Source of the DNA: an uncultured Rhodospirillaceae bacterium
Lineage (GTDB): Bacteria; Pseudomonadota; Alphaproteobacteria; Reyranellales; Reyranellaceae
Length of the DNA: 64,000 bases
Assembly: GCA_945952105.1 (NCBI GenBank)
Contig: CAMFGZ010000012.1
Span: 62,001-126,000 of the forward strand
Direction of reading: 5' to 3'
Position 1 is the stretch's first letter, and the number at the start of each line of letters is the position of its first letter. Position numbers and translations under genes: made by a program. Positions 46,886-56,763 of the stretch are shown piece after piece. The notes beneath the pieces are model-generated. The model searched no databases. It was not told where the DNA came from and saw only the letters and a list, made by a program, of their open reading frames with translations.

Positions 46886-48730
46886 CTACAATTCCTCGAA
46901 CTGTAAGTTCTGCGCGTATCTTGCCATGAGTTCGGCATCGAAAGAACCGGCATAGGCTTCGAACACGAACAAGCGCGCGCCTTCCTGGTCGAGTTTGTTT
47001 GCCGCCATGTCGGCGCGAACGATGTCGCGGTGGTAGCGCACGGCAGGTGATTGCAGGGCTCCAATGCGCAGCCCGGCAGCCTGAGACTTCGCCAAAGTCA
47101 CCCAGTCCAGAGAGGGGTAGTCATATCCCGGATCACGAAAGCCGCCGGACCCCAGAAAGGTGTCGCGCCTTACCGCCATGGCGGTGTCGCCGAATGCATT
47201 GAAGAACAGGCCGGCCGAGTGAGCCTGTCCCAGGAAGACGAGGCGCCCCGTGGAGGAAGCCTGCTCGGATGCCCCGTCATCGAACAAGTCGAGTGCCGTC
47301 ACCACGATGTCGAAGCCGCCGTTGGCCACGGCCCTCGCCAGGCGTTCCACGCCCGACGGCAGGTAGTAGTTGTCGTCGTCCAGGAAAAGGACGGTTTCGA
47401 AGCGGGCTTGCGCCAGCCCCATGTTGAGGGCGGTGGCCTGCGGCACTGCTTTGGCCAGGCGAATGATCCGCAGATGAGGCCGTTCGCCTGCCTGCGATCG
47501 AATCTCTTCTTCTATCGAGGGATGGGCGCTCGCATTGTCCAGGACGATGATCTCGACGGGGGCGCCGTCGACGGTGTCCGGAATGCTCGCAAGCGCTCTT
47601 GCAAGCTGCATCACTCGATTGAAGTGGACGATACACACGGTAATCCCGCGGGCGGGCGGAGCCTGAAAGGCCGGTCGAAAAGGGCGTTCGGTGAGTTCGT
47701 TCACGAGCCGTCCCCAATCCGTCGTCGGTGGCGCCGGCACGGGACTAGCGATTGCCTCGCCGCCAAGGGCGCTGCGCAAGGCTGCCTCGGTCCGATCGAC
47801 CAGGGGCGAGGTTCCTGCCGACGAATTCGAAAGCACGATGACACGATGCGCAACGGACCGGATGACATCGGCATCCTCGTCGTCGTCCACGAAGGTGACC
47901 GCCAGGCGAGAGGGCTTGCGCACGTACGAAAGACCGACGGGATCGCCTGCCTCGATCACCTTGAACGGAAAGTCCCAGCGATGTCCTCGCATGCCGAGCC
48001 ATTCCTTGCCTATGCCCTGAACGTCGCTTCGTGCGGGACCGAGCAGGGTTACGACGCGATCTTTCAGTAATCCGTCACTCGCGAGACGTTGCATGGCCTC
48101 GACGAACTCGACGAGGCCCGCGCCACGCCGGATCGGACCGACGAAGACGATCTCGGTGATCGCGCCCTTCGGGGCGACGTCGGCTCCACCGGGACGGCCG
48201 GGCAGGTATGCCTCGATCGTCGGCAAGCTTTCGGCGGACAGGATCGCCCGCGGCAGTGCCCTGATCGCGTCGGGAACGATCAGCGCGTCGGCCATGGCAA
48301 GCGACTGTCGTTCGAGTGCATCGGAGATCAGCGGCGACAATCCGGTCGTCGCGTCGTCGGCGTGGAGAAACCGTTGGCGAGAGGGCGTATCGCACCACAA
48401 GGCGACGCGGGTACTGGAAAACGCCTCGCCGCAGGCCCTGGCCATGAGCACGCCCTGCGCGAGGCCCCCGTTCAGCGGCGCGACAACGAGATCGGGATTC
48501 TGGATGACCAGTGCCTGTCCGAGACGATATGCATCGAGCATCGGGCCGGCAGCCACGGCGCGATTGAGGCCCGTGAGCACCGGCGCTGCTCGCAACTCGG
48601 CAGCCGGCGCGCCGTCGTACAGGTTCACTTCATGACCGAATTGGCGCAGCAATGCCGCCAGTCCGGCAAATCGGCTCGTGCTTCCCGGCCAGTTGGCGGA
48701 TCGGTCCCGATCTATGAGCGCGATCTTCAT
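46886..48730 (-). CDS. GT4-like/GT2 fused glycosyltransferase
   Basis: N-term MKIALIDRDRSANWPGSTSRFAGLAALLRQFGHEVNLYDG; C-term GITVCIVHFNRVMQLARALASIP...EIIVLDNASAH and VLFLDDDNYYLPSG. Confidence 0.87.
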   Translation of the reverse strand: MKIALIDRDRSANWPGSTSRFAGLAALLRQFGHEVNLYDGAPAAELRAAPVLTGLNRAVAAGPMLDAYRLGQALVIQNPDLVVAPLNGGLAQGVLMARACGEAFSSTRVALWCDTPSRQRFLHADDATTGLSPLISDALERQSLAMADALIVPDAIRALPRAILSAESLPTIEAYLPGRPGGADVAPKGAITEIVFVGPIRRGAGLVEFVEAMQRLASDGLLKDRVVTLLGPARSDVQGIGKEWLGMRGHRWDFPFKVIEAGDPVGLSYVRKPSRLAVTFVDDDEDADVIRSVAHRVIVLSNSSAGTSPLVDRTEAALRSALGGEAIASPVPAPPTTDWGRLVNELTERPFRPAFQAPPARGITVCIVHFNRVMQLARALASIPDTVDGAPVEIIVLDNASAHPSIEEEIRSQAGERPHLRIIRLAKAVPQATALNMGLAQARFETVLFLDDDNYYLPSGVERLARAVANGGFDIVVTALDLFDDGASEQASSTGRLVFLGQAHSAGLFFNAFGDTAMAVRRDTFLGSGGFRDPGYDYPSLDWVTLAKSQAAGLRIGALQSPAVRYHRDIVRADMAANKLDQEGARLFVFEAYAGSFDAELMARYAQNLQFEEL

Positions 48731-49371
48731 GGATCGAACGAGAGGCGCGCGACGAAGGACCTATCGAGCCCCACGTCTTTGATGGTGATGGACGTCAGCT
48801 CTCCGGCGGGAAGTGCGAACCAGAATCCATGGTAGCCGTCGCACTGGGTGTCGACGATTTCAGGTCGATAAAGTGTCGCACGCCGATGTCCAGCGAATCG
48901 ACCATTGCAGTAAAGTTGCAGGTTTCGACGCAGTTCCGGTCGGGCACGATCGACAGCCCAACCGCTGATCTGCCCCGGAGAGAGGAGGTCGACGTGCAGT
49001 CGATAGGAACCCGCATGATGCGTCTGGGGGCGGCGTCCTGTCGGCGGACGGCTCGGGTTAAGAGGCAGTGCAATCGCGGAGCGCGGCTGCATGACATACA
49101 CCGGGCCGGCCATGCCCGGGCTCGGCAGTGAGAAACCGTAATGCCCGTCGCCAATGCCGGCTTTCTGAACATCCGCACGGTAGCGGTCGGCAAGCGTCAC
49201 CAAGCGGCGACCGTCGGGGTGTTGCATGACGACCGTCAGTCGTTGAAGCGGATTGCGACGATCGAATGCCCAGCCGTGCAGGCGGCCACGGCTCGGCCCG
49301 TCGACACACCCGATGATCGTCTGCGGGCGGCACAGCATTCTGAGCAGGTCAGCGAATATCCGTCCCGGCAT
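48727..49371 (-). CDS. Uncharacterised protein made of two GWA-type accessory domains
   Basis: GRLHGWAFDRRNPLQRLTVVMQHPDGRRLVTLADRYRADVQKAGIGDGHYGFSLPSP and GQISGWAVDRARPELRRNLQLYCNGRFAGHRRATLYRPEIVDTQCDGYHGFWFALP; resembles the C-terminus of the 43.5-46.9 kb protein. Track start at 49419. Confidence 0.7.
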   Translation of the reverse strand: MPGRIFADLLRMLCRPQTIIGCVDGPSRGRLHGWAFDRRNPLQRLTVVMQHPDGRRLVTLADRYRADVQKAGIGDGHYGFSLPSPGMAGPVYVMQPRSAIALPLNPSRPPTGRRPQTHHAGSYRLHVDLLSPGQISGWAVDRARPELRRNLQLYCNGRFAGHRRATLYRPEIVDTQCDGYHGFWFALPAGELTSITIKDVGLDRSFVARLSFDP

Positions 49372-49434
49372 TATTGCCGTCGCGCTGCAAGTGACTCCAA
49401 AGCGACGGATGAACGGCATGATACTTTTTTGGAA

Positions 49435-49872
49435 ATGACTCGGGAACGTCGACTTTATAAACTAGATCGTACGCTCAAAGGGCTGATCCAGGGGAAGAGT
49501 ATGCTGCTTTTTATCGACCAACCGAAACATATCCGCGTGCTCAGGAGCCTCCCGGATTCGTCGGGTGCCATGAAGCGGGAGCGCTTGGGGCTGATCGCCA
49601 AGGGCACGCTGGAGCCGTCACCCGAACTCGAAGGCGCGGTGCAGCCCGAGGAGAAGGAAGAACTCGCCAAGGCGATCGAGATGTTCCGCAATGCCCAGGG
49701 CGTTCAGAAGCGGGCGACGGCCCTCGGCTTCCCGGAAACGATGCGGGTCGTGGTCGACTATGTTCAGAGCGAAGCCAGCGAGAGCGAGAAGAAGATCATC
49801 ATTGCGGCCCTGATGGAAGGTGTGCGCCTGATCCGGAAGGCCGCCAAGCAGGAAGCCGAACAAGGCATGTAA
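49435..49872 (+). CDS. Hypothetical charged/helical protein
   Basis: ATG 49435 with GGA upstream: MTRERRLYKLDRTLKGLIQGKSMLLFIDQPKHIRVLRSL...; no recognised family. Confidence 0.5.
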   Translation: MTRERRLYKLDRTLKGLIQGKSMLLFIDQPKHIRVLRSLPDSSGAMKRERLGLIAKGTLEPSPELEGAVQPEEKEELAKAIEMFRNAQGVQKRATALGFPETMRVVVDYVQSEASESEKKIIIAALMEGVRLIRKAAKQEAEQGM

Positions 49873-50059
49873 GTCCATCGCGGTGGGGGAGTGGCATGCC
49901 TTGCTTGTGCAGGGATGGCGCGGTTCGAATGACAGCACGATCACAAGCTCGTGCTGTTCCCTCCCGCTAGGGCGCATGCCCTTGTAGTTGCCACTGATTC
50001 GTCAGTTTCCCCATCGCTTCACGCGCGCCGGGGCATTGCACCCGGTTCGAAGTCGATCG

Positions 50060-51079
50060 CTAGTCTGTATCGGCTGCTTCCGGAATTGGTGCTCCCTTGG
50101 CACGGCACGCAATCTCGGCGCCTCGGAGGGCTTCCCGCAGCCGCGGCGAGCGCTCGGAATCCACTTCCTCCGGATACTCGGATTTGACGAATTCGAGATA
50201 TGCCTGGGCAGCCTTCGCACCCTGCAGCTTGCGGATGAGGCGGGCTCGCGACAGTGCCATGAGGAAACGCCGGGCGGGATCGGTCGAGCGTTGCAGCGCG
50301 ATCGCCGACAGCCGAAGCTGTTCCGACGCGTCCAGTCTTTCCTCGATCCGGAGTGTCGCCTCCTGGGGGATCTGCTTTTTGCAGAGGAACACGGCCGTCG
50401 ATCCGATCTCGCCCACGAAGGTGAAGTACTCGGACAGGGCTTCCTGATACGTCTTCACATACGGCAGCAGATCGTAGAAGTAATCCTGCTGGATGACGAT
50501 GGAGCGGCCGGGGATCAGTCGCGAGTAGTAGTTCTCGACAACGAACTTGTTGATCTCGGGCAACTTGAGCACGTCGAGAAACAGGATCTCGATGGGCTGG
50601 TCGATGGCTCCGGTTTGCTGGATGTCGCCGAGCCTCAGATCCACGACATCGCGGACGGGCGCGATGTTGGCTTCGACCAGATTCGAGAAGGACTCGCCGG
50701 GAGCCGCGCCGAGCTCGAGGCCGTTCCTCTTGAAAAAATGTGGCATGGTGGGCGTGACGATGCCCCGTTCGAAGGAAACGATCGGACGGCGCCATTTCTC
50801 GCTCGACGCCGGAAGATTCGGATTCTCGCGCAGGCCCTCCCCGAAACACCGGGTCGACGCGCCTAGGAAGATGCCCGCATCGACGATCAGGCCTTCGCCG
50901 TCGTAGTACTTCGAGGCCAGACCGTAGAGAAACCGCCGCTCGGCGACGGACATCATCGACGGCACCGACAGCACTGACTTCGGCAGGGCGCCGACCAGCC
51001 GGTTGAAGGGCGGTATGAGATTCGTGGTTCGCAGGCTCAGTTTTGGGGGCTGTATTTCAGTAATAGAGGCGTCGCTCAT
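50060..51079 (-). CDS. Methyltransferase-like/hypothetical protein
   Basis: GEGLIVDAGIFLGASTRCFGEGLREN resembles a SAM-binding motif region; IEILFLDVLKLPEINKFVVENYYSRLIPGRSIVIQQDY. ATG 51079 preceded by AAGGTG. Confidence 0.62.
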   Translation of the reverse strand: MSDASITEIQPPKLSLRTTNLIPPFNRLVGALPKSVLSVPSMMSVAERRFLYGLASKYYDGEGLIVDAGIFLGASTRCFGEGLRENPNLPASSEKWRRPIVSFERGIVTPTMPHFFKRNGLELGAAPGESFSNLVEANIAPVRDVVDLRLGDIQQTGAIDQPIEILFLDVLKLPEINKFVVENYYSRLIPGRSIVIQQDYFYDLLPYVKTYQEALSEYFTFVGEIGSTAVFLCKKQIPQEATLRIEERLDASEQLRLSAIALQRSTDPARRFLMALSRARLIRKLQGAKAAQAYLEFVKSEYPEEVDSERSPRLREALRGAEIACRAKGAPIPEAADTD

Positions 51080-51374
51080 GGTCACCTTGATCTTCCCTAG
51101 AAAAGTCGCAAAGCTGAGCAGAGTCGGAGGGCGGTGGGATCAAGTCCTCACGTTGGGATCTGGGCGTTTGCAGGGCAGTGTGTTCGCCAACCGTGGCCAA
51201 GACTCTCAAGTAATGGTGAACAAGCATACCATGCTATACGCACAGCCCTAGTAATGCGTTAATTTGTCGAGAATACTATCGCGTAGATACTTTGGAGCAA
51301 GTCGAGGCTGGCTTGAGCTGCTTCAGGCTGTCCGCAGACTTTACCGCACGCGTCGATCGAGGAGCATCGGGTTT

Positions 51375-52748
51375 ATGCCTGATACGCATGATTCTCCGTT
51401 CAGCAGAGATACACGGCAGGGGACTCAGCGTCCTCGTGAAATTCCACCGTTTATCTCGGACGATAATGAGTTCGCCGATCCAGTCGTGCGGGGGCCATCT
51501 GACATAGAGAATATTCTGCCTGCGGCGAAGGAAAAGACAGATCGTCGCACGCTCAATCTGGATTTGCCGCCTCTACCGCAACGCAAGCCACCTTCGCGAC
51601 GAAAATTAGCATGGTCATTTCTGCTGTGCGTCATGCTGCCGACCGGATTGATTGCACTCTATTACTACCTGTTCGCGGCAGACCAATACGTTGCCGAGTT
51701 CAAGTTCGCCGTCATGGAGTCCAGCCCGGTGCTTCCGGGGAGTCCACCTCCGATCAGTGCTACATCGCCAAGTGCCGCCATGGGCGGTGCGGGCGGGCTT
51801 GCGCTGATGGGCGGCGGCATGCTGGGCGGCTCTACCGCGACGATGCAGAATTATGTCGTCACTGATTACCTGCTCAGCCGACAGGTCGTGGAGGAGTTGC
51901 AGCGCCGTATCGACGTTCGCTCACTCTATGACAAGGACGTGGCCAAAAATGATCTCTGGGCGCGCTTTGCCAGGAGCCTACCGATGGAACGGTTCCTCGT
52001 TTACTGGAATCGGATGGTCACGGCGAACTACGATCCGATGACAGGACTGGCCGTTGTGACTGTCAGGGCATTCTCGCCACAAGACGCTCTGTTGATTGCC
52101 AATACAATGGTCACGCTCTCCGAAGATTTGGTCAACGGTGTAGCGAAAAGACCACAGATGGACTCGGTGCGATTCGCCGAGGGCGAGGTCCGGCGGACCG
52201 AGGAGCGTCTCAGGGTGGCACGTCAGGAGCTGACGGATTACCGGCTCAAAGAGGGGCTGGTCGATCCGAGCGGGGCTCTTTCCACGAACGTGGCGCTGGT
52301 CCAGACCTTGCGAGGCCAACTCATCCAGCAGCAGGCCGATCTCGCAACTCTTCTGAGCCAGCAACAAAATCCGAATACACCTGCGGCACAATCCCTGCGT
52401 TCCCGCATTGCCGCCACCAAGGATCAACTGGACAAGATGGTGAAGGAGGTTTCGAAAGACAGGGAAGGGAACAAGGTCCTAACCGAGCTCGTCGGACGCT
52501 ACGAGCGGTTGGATCTAGAACGCCAGTATGCGCAGGCGGGATACGTAGCGGCACAACAGGCGTTCGATCAGGCACGGGCTAATGCCGCGGCGCAGCACCT
52601 GTATCTTACCCCCTATGTACGTCCGGTACTTGCCGAAAGTTCGACATATCCTAGGCGGGGTCAATCAACACTCATTGCAGCGCTGGCTTTTTTTGGTATC
52701 TGGATAGTGGGTCTCATGGTTGTGCGTGCCGTCGGCGAGCATGTCTGA
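51375..52748 (+). CDS. Capsule polysaccharide export inner-membrane protein, KpsE/Wzz-like
   Basis: N-terminal TM (KLAWSFLLCVMLPTGLIALYYYLFAADQYVAEFKFAVMES), coiled coil, RPVLAESSTYPRRGQSTLIAALAFFGIWIVGLMVVRAVGEH C-terminal TM. Confidence 0.88.
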   Translation: MPDTHDSPFSRDTRQGTQRPREIPPFISDDNEFADPVVRGPSDIENILPAAKEKTDRRTLNLDLPPLPQRKPPSRRKLAWSFLLCVMLPTGLIALYYYLFAADQYVAEFKFAVMESSPVLPGSPPPISATSPSAAMGGAGGLALMGGGMLGGSTATMQNYVVTDYLLSRQVVEELQRRIDVRSLYDKDVAKNDLWARFARSLPMERFLVYWNRMVTANYDPMTGLAVVTVRAFSPQDALLIANTMVTLSEDLVNGVAKRPQMDSVRFAEGEVRRTEERLRVARQELTDYRLKEGLVDPSGALSTNVALVQTLRGQLIQQQADLATLLSQQQNPNTPAAQSLRSRIAATKDQLDKMVKEVSKDREGNKVLTELVGRYERLDLERQYAQAGYVAAQQAFDQARANAAAQHLYLTPYVRPVLAESSTYPRRGQSTLIAALAFFGIWIVGLMVVRAVGEHV

Positions 52749-52795
52749 TGCGATGTATAGACGGAACGAACTGCGGATCCTAAGGGAGTACTGAA

Positions 52796-53893
52796 GTGGC
52801 TTCGCCAATTGCACTAATTACCGGCGTCACGGGTCAAGACGGCGCGTATCTTGCAGACTTGCTGCTCAAGAAGGGCTATGTCGTCCACGGCATCAAGAGA
52901 AGGTCTTCTAGCTTCAATACACCCCGCGTCGACGATATGCTGGAGCGGCAGGTCAAGGAGGGATTGCCGTTCTATCTGCATCACGGCGATCTTACGGACA
53001 GCATGAGTCTGGTGCGACTGATCCAGAGCGTTCAGCCAACTGAAATCTACAACCTTGGGGCGCAAAGCCACGTTATGGTGAGCTTCGAGACTCCGGAATA
53101 CACGGCCAACGCAGACGCGACAGGCGTATTGCGTCTTCTTGAGGCCGTTCGAATTCTGGGTATTGAGCGCAGCGTTCGCTTCTATCAGGCGTCGACATCG
53201 GAGCTCTATGGAGCGACGCCACCGCCGCAAAGTGAGACAACGACGTTTCATCCGCGCAGCCCCTATGCCGTGGCGAAGCTCTACGCGTACTGGATCGTGG
53301 TAAATTACCGGGAAGCCTACGGTATCCATGCATCCAATGGTATTTTGTTCAACCATGAAAGCCCGCTGCGTGGCGAGACTTTTGTCACACGCAAGATTAC
53401 GAGAGCGGTGGCAGCCATCGTACAGGGCAAGCAACAGGAGTTGCTTCTCGGCAACCTGGATGCCCGCAGGGATTGGGGGCATGCTGCGGACTATGTCGAG
53501 GGCATATGGCGGATCGTGCAACACGACGTTCCCGATGATTTCGTTTTGGCGACCGGCGAAGCGCATAGTGTTCGCGAATTTGTCGAACTGGCGTTTCGCG
53601 AAGTCGGAATCGATATTTCCTGGGAAGGTCAAGGCATAGGGGAACGAGGCATCGACAGAAAGACCGGCCAGACGCGCATCAGGGTGGATGCGCGCTACTT
53701 CCGCCCGACGGAGGTTGATTTTCTATTGGGAGACCCTTCGAAGGCTCGGCGTTTGTTGGACTGGAAGCATCGCATCAGCTTCCAAGAGCTCGTAAGAGAG
53801 ATGGTTGAGGTGGACCTTGCTCTCGGCAAAACGAATCACTCCGTTGTTGGGCCCAAAGGTGTCACCTTACGGCTTTCTGAAGTCACGGATTGA
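52796..53893 (+). CDS. gmd: GDP-mannose 4,6-dehydratase
   Basis: [84 protein letters not shown] start with upstream GGAG. Confidence 0.96.
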   Translation: MASPIALITGVTGQDGAYLADLLLKKGYVVHGIKRRSSSFNTPRVDDMLERQVKEGLPFYLHHGDLTDSMSLVRLIQSVQPTEIYNLGAQSHVMVSFETPEYTANADATGVLRLLEAVRILGIERSVRFYQASTSELYGATPPPQSETTTFHPRSPYAVAKLYAYWIVVNYREAYGIHASNGILFNHESPLRGETFVTRKITRAVAAIVQGKQQELLLGNLDARRDWGHAADYVEGIWRIVQHDVPDDFVLATGEAHSVREFVELAFREVGIDISWEGQGIGERGIDRKTGQTRIRVDARYFRPTEVDFLLGDPSKARRLLDWKHRISFQELVREMVEVDLALGKTNHSVVGPKGVTLRLSEVTD

Positions 53894-53924
53894 GAGTCAC
53901 AGGCAGAGTTGAGGATAGTTGGCC

Positions 53925-54887
53925 ATGACGTTTTCACTGAAGGGCAAGTCTGTCTGGGTTACCGGCCATCGGGGCATGGTTGGTAGCGCGCTGGTACGGG
54001 CGTTGAGCAAGTCAGAGGATTGCCGGATATTGACAGCGACCCGACAGGAGGTCGACCTAAAGGACTTGTCGGCCGTCCGGCGCTGGATGTCCGACAATCG
54101 CCCTGACGTCGTGATTGTTGCGGCGGGTAAAGTCGGTGGCGTTCTCGCCAACAACTCTTTCCCAGCGGACTTTCTTTACGAGAACTTGGCGATCTCGACC
54201 AACCTCATACACTCTTCGTTCGAACGGAAAGTCGAGAAGCTGCTTTATCTTGGCTCGAGCTGCATCTATCCTCGCCTGGCCGAGCAGCCGATAGTGGAAG
54301 AGTCGCTTCTCGCGGGTCCTCTGGAGCCAACGAACGAGGGGTATGCTGTCGCGAAGATCGCGGGCATCAAACTGTGCCAGGCCTATCGCAAGCAGTATGG
54401 CTGCAATTTCATTTCCGCGATGCCTACCAACCTCTACGGCCCGAACGATAACTTCGACCTCGCCTCGAGCCACGTCATGCCCGCGCTGATCCGAAAGATG
54501 CATGCGGCCAAACTCGCCGACGAGCCCGTTACGCTCTGGGGCACGGGAACGCCCAAGCGGGAGTTCCTCCATGTCGACGACATGGCCGATGCCTGCCTCT
54601 TTCTGCTAAAGAACTACGACGGATTCGGCCATATCAACATCGGAAGCGGGGTCGACTACAAGATCAGCGAACTGGCCGAGATGATTGGAGATGTCGTTGG
54701 CTACCGCGGCGGCTTCAACTATGACACCACGAAGCCGGACGGGATGCCGCGCAAGCTAATGGATGGGACCAAACTGGCGGCCATGGGGTGGCGCGCGAAG
54801 ATCGACATCCACGAGGGTATTCGCAAGGCCTACGACTGGTACCTCAAGAATGTCGAGCAGACTGGATCGGCGCCCAAGCCTACTTGA
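53925..54887 (+). CDS. fcl: GDP-L-fucose synthase
   Basis: VWVTGHRGMVGSALVRAL, LLYLGSSCIYPRLAEQPIVEESLLAGPLEPTNEGYAVAKIAGIKLCQAYRKQYGCNFISAMPTNLYGPNDNFD. Confidence 0.96.
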   Translation: MTFSLKGKSVWVTGHRGMVGSALVRALSKSEDCRILTATRQEVDLKDLSAVRRWMSDNRPDVVIVAAGKVGGVLANNSFPADFLYENLAISTNLIHSSFERKVEKLLYLGSSCIYPRLAEQPIVEESLLAGPLEPTNEGYAVAKIAGIKLCQAYRKQYGCNFISAMPTNLYGPNDNFDLASSHVMPALIRKMHAAKLADEPVTLWGTGTPKREFLHVDDMADACLFLLKNYDGFGHINIGSGVDYKISELAEMIGDVVGYRGGFNYDTTKPDGMPRKLMDGTKLAAMGWRAKIDIHEGIRKAYDWYLKNVEQTGSAPKPT

Positions 54888-55485
54888 CGGCTTCCATGTT
54901 CAGGCTGACCAGCGTCCCATTGGTCTTGTCCATGTGCGGCAGGTAGGCTTGGCTGTAGTCATCAAGATTGTGGTGTTCCGTGGAACGCCAATCCCAAAGC
55001 CGGCAATGTGAGAATCCCACACCCTTCAGGCGTGCTTCGAGCGTTTCCTGGTCGAATAGGACGTAGTGAAAATCATGGTCGTTGCGCTGACCGCCGATGA
55101 TCAGTCCCATGATGTCGTTTATGCCGTTTGCCAACTTCCCTTCGAGATAGAGCCGGCTGCAAGCCTTGAAGTCGGGGACCGCCAAGCGCAGGACCCCGCC
55201 GGGCCGCAACACGCGATTCCATTCCCGAAGCACGTTGTCGACCTCGTGGCGCCCGAAATGCTCGAGGACGTGAGACGCATAGATGAGATCGACCGTGTCG
55301 TTCGACAGGAAATCGAGACGGTCGATCAATGCAACCCTGTCCACATTGGGATATTCTAGAGCATCGACGTGATAGAAGCCCGGGATGTGCTTCGGACCGC
55401 AGCCAAGATGAAGTTTTAGGGGGCGGCCGGCGTCTGGCAGTTCTTGAGCCAACTCTTGATGTCCATTGTTGGAACCGCGGGGCAT
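54880..55485 (-). CDS. Class I SAM-dependent methyltransferase
   Basis: LKLHLGCGPKHIPGFYHVDALEYPNVD, DLIYASHVLEHFGRHEV, EWNRVLRPGGVLRLAVPD. Start uncertain (track 55593). Confidence 0.85.
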   Translation of the reverse strand: MPRGSNNGHQELAQELPDAGRPLKLHLGCGPKHIPGFYHVDALEYPNVDRVALIDRLDFLSNDTVDLIYASHVLEHFGRHEVDNVLREWNRVLRPGGVLRLAVPDFKACSRLYLEGKLANGINDIMGLIIGGQRNDHDFHYVLFDQETLEARLKGVGFSHCRLWDWRSTEHHNLDDYSQAYLPHMDKTNGTLVSLNMEAVK

Positions 55486-55558
55486 GTGAACCTTCTGGCG
55501 TTGAAAATCTGCAACTGGAGGGGCGTCACCAAGGTGTGTTGTGCATTCATTGCAGAAT

Positions 55559-56641
55559 TCACAGCGCAGCAGGCAGTGCCTCGTCGGCCTCAAGCGGCCT
55601 CATGCGAGACCGACGAAGGTATTGCCGTTCGAGTTCGTCGCGCAAGAGGCGCAGATTCTCGACGCCGACTTTCACGTCTTTGAGGTACTCGATGTGCAGA
55701 TGGTTCTCTAGCTGCTCGAGGCCGCCGCTCACCGCCACATTGGTAATTTCGCTATTGCTCAACGTTGCAGCAAAGGAGGCATAGTTGCTACCCGTACTGA
55801 TAATTCGTTCAGCACCGATGAGCAGGTTGAAATCGAGAAAGGCCTTCTGGATCGGGTACCGCGCTTTGAACATACCTGCGTCGACGAAGTGCTTTCTGCC
55901 GAACGTATTCGCGAAGTGCTCAAGCGTGTCGGGGCTGTCCGAGAAATAGACAATCTTGAGTCCTGAACGGATCGAATCTTCGATCGACTCGTAATAAAAC
56001 TCGTTCAGTGCCGTTCGGCACACGTAATGCCCCATCAGGAGGGCGAGCCGCTCCGGCGCTAAACCACTGTCTGCCAGTTTGGGCAGTTCGAGCTTCAGCA
56101 TCTCATCGACGTCGCCTCGACGGACATGCAGGCCGACATAGCGGTCGTCTTTGATGCGCGAGCGCGCCAGGTCCAAAGACCGCGTTACAGCGGCGTCATG
56201 GGGGAGGCGATCGTAGAGTTTACGAAGGGTCTTGTGCGTGTATTCTCGCGTCCGCGGCTCGTCTTGAAACGAGTAGATCGCGGCGTCCTGCTCGTAGTAA
56301 GTAGTGGGGTTGTTCAGGAAATAGGTCTTGTCGAACTTGTGAGGCCGCATCGCTGCGAACTCGCGGTCCCTAAGGCTTCTCCGCTGGGCAGGATAGTTCA
56401 TCGGCCCTTCGAGGAAGACAAGATCGTCGGCCCCTCCAGCCGCGTAAAAATCGCGAAGATTGAAAATCAGACTGGGGCTGTATTCGGTGCCGTCGAACTG
56501 GTGCCAGAAGACTGGCAATTGCGGCCACAACATAACCACGCGAGCATTGATCTGATCTGCGAATCGCCATGCGTAAAACAAATGCTTGAGACGAGCGATC
56601 AGGCGATCGCCTCGGCGCACCATTATGGTCGAGCGTTGCAT
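55559..56641 (-). CDS. Fucosyltransferase-like protein (HxRRGD family)
   Basis: YVGLHVRRGDVDEM resembles the GDP-fucose-binding H-x-R-R-G-D motif of GT11/GT23-type fucosyltransferases; adjacent to gmd/fcl. Confidence 0.68.
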   Translation of the reverse strand: MQRSTIMVRRGDRLIARLKHLFYAWRFADQINARVVMLWPQLPVFWHQFDGTEYSPSLIFNLRDFYAAGGADDLVFLEGPMNYPAQRRSLRDREFAAMRPHKFDKTYFLNNPTTYYEQDAAIYSFQDEPRTREYTHKTLRKLYDRLPHDAAVTRSLDLARSRIKDDRYVGLHVRRGDVDEMLKLELPKLADSGLAPERLALLMGHYVCRTALNEFYYESIEDSIRSGLKIVYFSDSPDTLEHFANTFGRKHFVDAGMFKARYPIQKAFLDFNLLIGAERIISTGSNYASFAATLSNSEITNVAVSGGLEQLENHLHIEYLKDVKVGVENLRLLRDELERQYLRRSRMRPLEADEALPAAL

Positions 56642-56763
56642 TTGCCTCTACTCACTTCTAGAAGTTCTTCGCGCACTCTTTGAGCCCCCCGGTCTAGGCT
56701 TCGCCGGCATCGACCGTCAAGACCTATGCCATTGCCATTTTTTGGCCACGGAAAGCACCAGGC

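Noticed and set aside
55486-55593. Cys-rich leader (CLLRCEFCNEC) upstream of the SAM methyltransferase, considered as a zinc ribbon
   Set aside because: Partly overlaps the end of the upstream fucosyltransferase-like gene and lies before a plausible internal start (55485); insufficient support.
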